Below are positions 20,778 through 22,196 of a stretch of DNA of 22,196 nt, in pieces. The DNA is taken from assembly GCA_036741535.1 (NCBI GenBank), contig DAINSB010000024.1:1-22196 (forward strand), read 5' to 3'. The notes beneath the pieces were generated by a model. The model searched no databases. It was not told where the DNA came from and was given only the letters and a program-made list of their open reading frames with translations. Within the stretch, counting starts at the first letter, position 1; every line of letters starts with the position of its first letter. Origin of the DNA: Thermocaproicibacter sp036741535 (GTDB taxonomy: Bacteria > Bacillota > Clostridia > Oscillospirales > Acutalibacteraceae). Position numbers and translations under genes: made by a program.

Positions 20778-21605
20778 TTGCGTTGGAACGAGAAGAACAA
20801 GGTCGTGGAAATCGGGATCGACGAGATCGTGCCGAATCCGGCACAGCCCCGGCGTATTTTCGACGAGCAGGAGCTGAAAAATCTTTCTCAGAGCATCCGG
20901 GTCAACGGGCTGATCCAGCCGCTGATCGTGCGGCGCACGGCGGGGGGTTATGAGTTGATCGCGGGGGAGCGGCGGTTGCGCGCGTGCAAAATGGCCGGGA
21001 TGCGCACGGTTTCCTGCATGATCAACGAATGTTCGGCCGACGCCAGCGCCGTGATGGCCATGACGGAAAACATGCAGCGGCAGGATCTTGAGATGTTCGA
21101 GGAGGCCGAGGGAATCCGCCGCCTCATCGAAAGCTGGCATGTCACGCAGGAAGAGGCGGCGTACCGGCTCGGCAAAAGCCAGTCCGCCATTGCGAACAAG
21201 CTGCGGCTGCTCCGGTTTTCGTCCGAAGAACGGGAGAAGATCGTCGCCGCGGGGCTGACCGAGCGGCATGCGCGTGCGCTGCTGCGCCTGGAAGATGAGG
21301 AGATGCGCGCCAAGGCGCTTGCGGCGGTGATCGACCGGCGGTACAACGTGCGCCAGACGGACGAGTACATACGGAAGCTGATTGCGGGGGAGGATTCATG
21401 CAGGCAGCATCGGACTCCCGTTGTAAAAGACGTTAGAATTTTTCTCAACACCATTTCGCATGCCGTGCAGACCATGAAGCAGAGCGGCATCAATGCCCAG
21501 ACACTGAAAAGCGAAACGGATGAATATATAGAATGCGTCGTGCGCATCCCGAAAGCGCAGGCCTCCTCGGGCGGGGTGCCCCCGCGGTCGGGCCGCGCCG
21601 TTTAG
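20778..21605 (+). CDS. noc: Noc/ParB-family nucleoid occlusion or partition protein
   Basis: A 275-residue ParB-family DNA-binding CTPase. The N-terminal domain shows EIVPNPAQPRRIF, then GERRLRACKMAG and TENMQRQDL, the conserved ParB nucleotide-binding motifs. The helix-turn-helix reads YRLGKSQSAIANKLRLLRF, which resembles Noc more than Spo0J. The C-terminal part reads DVRIFLNTISHAVQTMKQSG. Its position after rsmG is also typical of noc. Start: TTG at 20778 with AAAGGGGG about 9 nt upstream; the frame extends to 20247 but that extension is not ParB-like. The Noc membrane-targeting amphipathic helix is not evident. The last 11 residues (GGVPPRSGRAV) come from an M1 repeat, which also leads into the stop. 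Spo0J-like ParB is the alternative. Confidence 0.85.
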   Translation: MRWNEKNKVVEIGIDEIVPNPAQPRRIFDEQELKNLSQSIRVNGLIQPLIVRRTAGGYELIAGERRLRACKMAGMRTVSCMINECSADASAVMAMTENMQRQDLEMFEEAEGIRRLIESWHVTQEEAAYRLGKSQSAIANKLRLLRFSSEEREKIVAAGLTERHARALLRLEDEEMRAKALAAVIDRRYNVRQTDEYIRKLIAGEDSCRQHRTPVVKDVRIFLNTISHAVQTMKQSGINAQTLKSETDEYIECVVRIPKAQASSGGVPPRSGRAV

Positions 21606-21650
21606 CGCGGTGGAAAAGAGCAGAGTGTCTGGCGCAAGCGTCTAAGACCT
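21571..21650 (+). repeat. Composite repeat unit, copy C (3' end of noc)
   Basis: M1 is stem GCGGGG, loop TGC, stem CCCCGC (21571-21585), followed by GGTCGGGCCGCGCC. The linker has CGGTGGAAAA at 21608. A degenerate M2, TCTGGCGCAAGCGT, lies at 21628; its GG begins 60 nt after the start of M1. The noc stop codon lies in the linker at 21603-21605. Confidence 0.65.
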
Positions 21651-21771
21651 CGCGTCCGCAGATCTTGTTCCGGGATGGCCGGTCCATCGTAAAATCTCTG
21701 TGGGTTTCCGCAAGCCCGCCTGAAACCGCTTACAAGTTTTACTCCTATTTCCCTTATATCATTTCCCGCAG

Positions 21772-21801
21772 AAGGGGCCGGATGAAAATCCGGTCCCTTT
21801 T
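21772..21801 (+). terminator. Intrinsic terminator after noc
   Basis: A 12-bp stem (21772-21783 with 21788-21799, one G-U pair) closed by a GAAA tetraloop, with T residues at 21798-21801. The core arms are CCGGAT/ATCCGG. Confidence 0.8.
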
Positions 21802-21807
21802 GTGCGT

Positions 21808-21894
21808 GCGGCGTGTCGCCGCGGCCGCGCCGCGCCGAAGGGCCCGGTAAAAACCGTGGGCCGCGTCTGGCGCGAGAGTATCGGGCCGCTCCCG
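21808..21894 (+). repeat. Composite repeat unit M1-linker-M2, copy D
   Basis: M1 is stem GCGGCG, loop TGT, stem CGCCGC (21808-21822), followed by GGCCGCGCCGCGCC. The linker has CGGTAAAAA at 21845. M2 has TCTGGCGCGAGAGT from 21866 and the CGGG/CCCG hairpin. The GG of M2 begins 61 nt after the start of M1. Confidence 0.7.
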
Positions 21895-22010
21895 TGTTGT
21901 TTGTCAAGCGAAAGGCCCATTGCCTGTGTCTTCCGTTCAATGAAGACCCGACCGATTCTTCGGTCGCGCTTCGGCGGATGACGGGTGCCGGGGAGCGTCG
22001 GGGGGAGCGG
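21895..22010. other. Non-coding stretch between repeat modules
   Basis: No convincing gene or ribosome-binding site was seen. CGACCGATTCTTCGGTCG (21950-21967) is a hairpin, CGACCGA/TCGGTCG, without a U-run on either side. The rest is GC-rich sequence with no recognisable signal. Confidence 0.4.
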
Positions 22011-22148
22011 GCGTATAACGCCTTTCGAGCCTACGGCTTTCACGACTGTGGCTCCATGGAAAATGCGGCCTTACACGCCGCCCCGGGGCCTCCCTCGATC
22101 GGCAGACTGAAAATCCGGGGAAGCTCCCCCCGAGCAGGCAAAGCCTGC
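22011..22148 (+). repeat. M3 repeat module, copy 3
   Basis: GCGT-ATA-ACGC (22011-22021) is followed by CTTTCG and AGCC-TAC-GGCT (22028-22038). CTCGATCGGC lies at 22094-22103 and a terminal hairpin GCAGGC-AAA-GCCTGC at 22134-22148. The last bases of the window (about 22176-22196) read as the start of an inverted M3 piece (CTCCTTGCCCCGGG on the minus strand), which continues out of view. Confidence 0.65.
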
Positions 22149-22196
22149 ACTTTCGATTTGCTCGCAGGGACTTGCGTGCATTCCCGGGGCAAGGAG

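Noticed and set aside
1..22196. CRISPR array, rRNA or transposase gene
   Set aside because: No regularly spaced direct repeats of CRISPR type, no conserved rRNA stretches and no DDE or Y1 transposase motifs were seen in any plausible frame.

Overview
This window is the replication-origin neighbourhood of a high-GC Firmicute, most likely a member of class Clostridia and plausibly Oscillospirales. The assignment rests on the conserved gene order around dnaA, on the presence of remB, jag and a noc-type ParB protein, and on clear Shine-Dalgarno starts. Replicon genes diverge from the dnaA/rpmH junction at about 12.5-12.9 kb. Everything to the left is on the minus strand and everything to the right is on the plus strand, as expected for genes reading away from oriC.

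Left arm, read from the origin outwards: dnaA, a 317-bp intergenic region with DnaA-box-like sites (candidate oriC), dnaN, an S4-domain gene (yaaA/rlbA type), recF, remB, two small zinc-ribbon/two-TM genes, gyrB, three YcxB-like membrane-protein genes, and gyrA. The core is the Bacillus-type dnaA-dnaN-yaaA-recF-remB-gyrB-gyrA order. The five extra small membrane-protein genes interrupt it on both sides of gyrB. Right arm: rpmH, rnpA, yidD, yidC, jag (khpB), mnmE, a 566-bp structured spacer, mnmG (with an internal parS-like site), rsmG, a strong terminator, noc/parB, a second terminator, and a repeat-rich non-coding end.

The genes cover replication initiation and elongation (DnaA, DnaN), repair (RecF), supercoiling (GyrA/GyrB), ribosome and RNase P supply (L34, RnpA), membrane insertion (YidC/YidD), tRNA wobble modification (MnmE/MnmG), rRNA methylation (RsmG) and origin/nucleoid organisation (Noc/ParB, parS).

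The most unusual content is a dense mosaic of short interspersed repeats built from tiny hairpins with mostly three-base loops. One module (called M1 here) occurs at least nine times. It has a 6-bp stem around a TGC-type loop, and the stem sequence changes while pairing is kept. In four places M1 sits at a fixed distance (60-61 nt) from a second module (M2), making a unit of about 87 bp. A third module (M3) occurs three more times. M1 copies sit at gene edges: beside the ribosome-binding sites of gyrB, remB and a YcxB-like gene, and inside the 3' ends of recF (two tandem 27-bp copies in frame), noc and a YcxB-like gene. A second candidate novelty is the mnmE-mnmG spacer. It holds a structured-RNA candidate and a 152-bp element bounded by a perfect 15-bp inverted repeat, with a promoter pointing inwards at each end. 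No tRNA, rRNA, CRISPR array or transposase gene was recognised.
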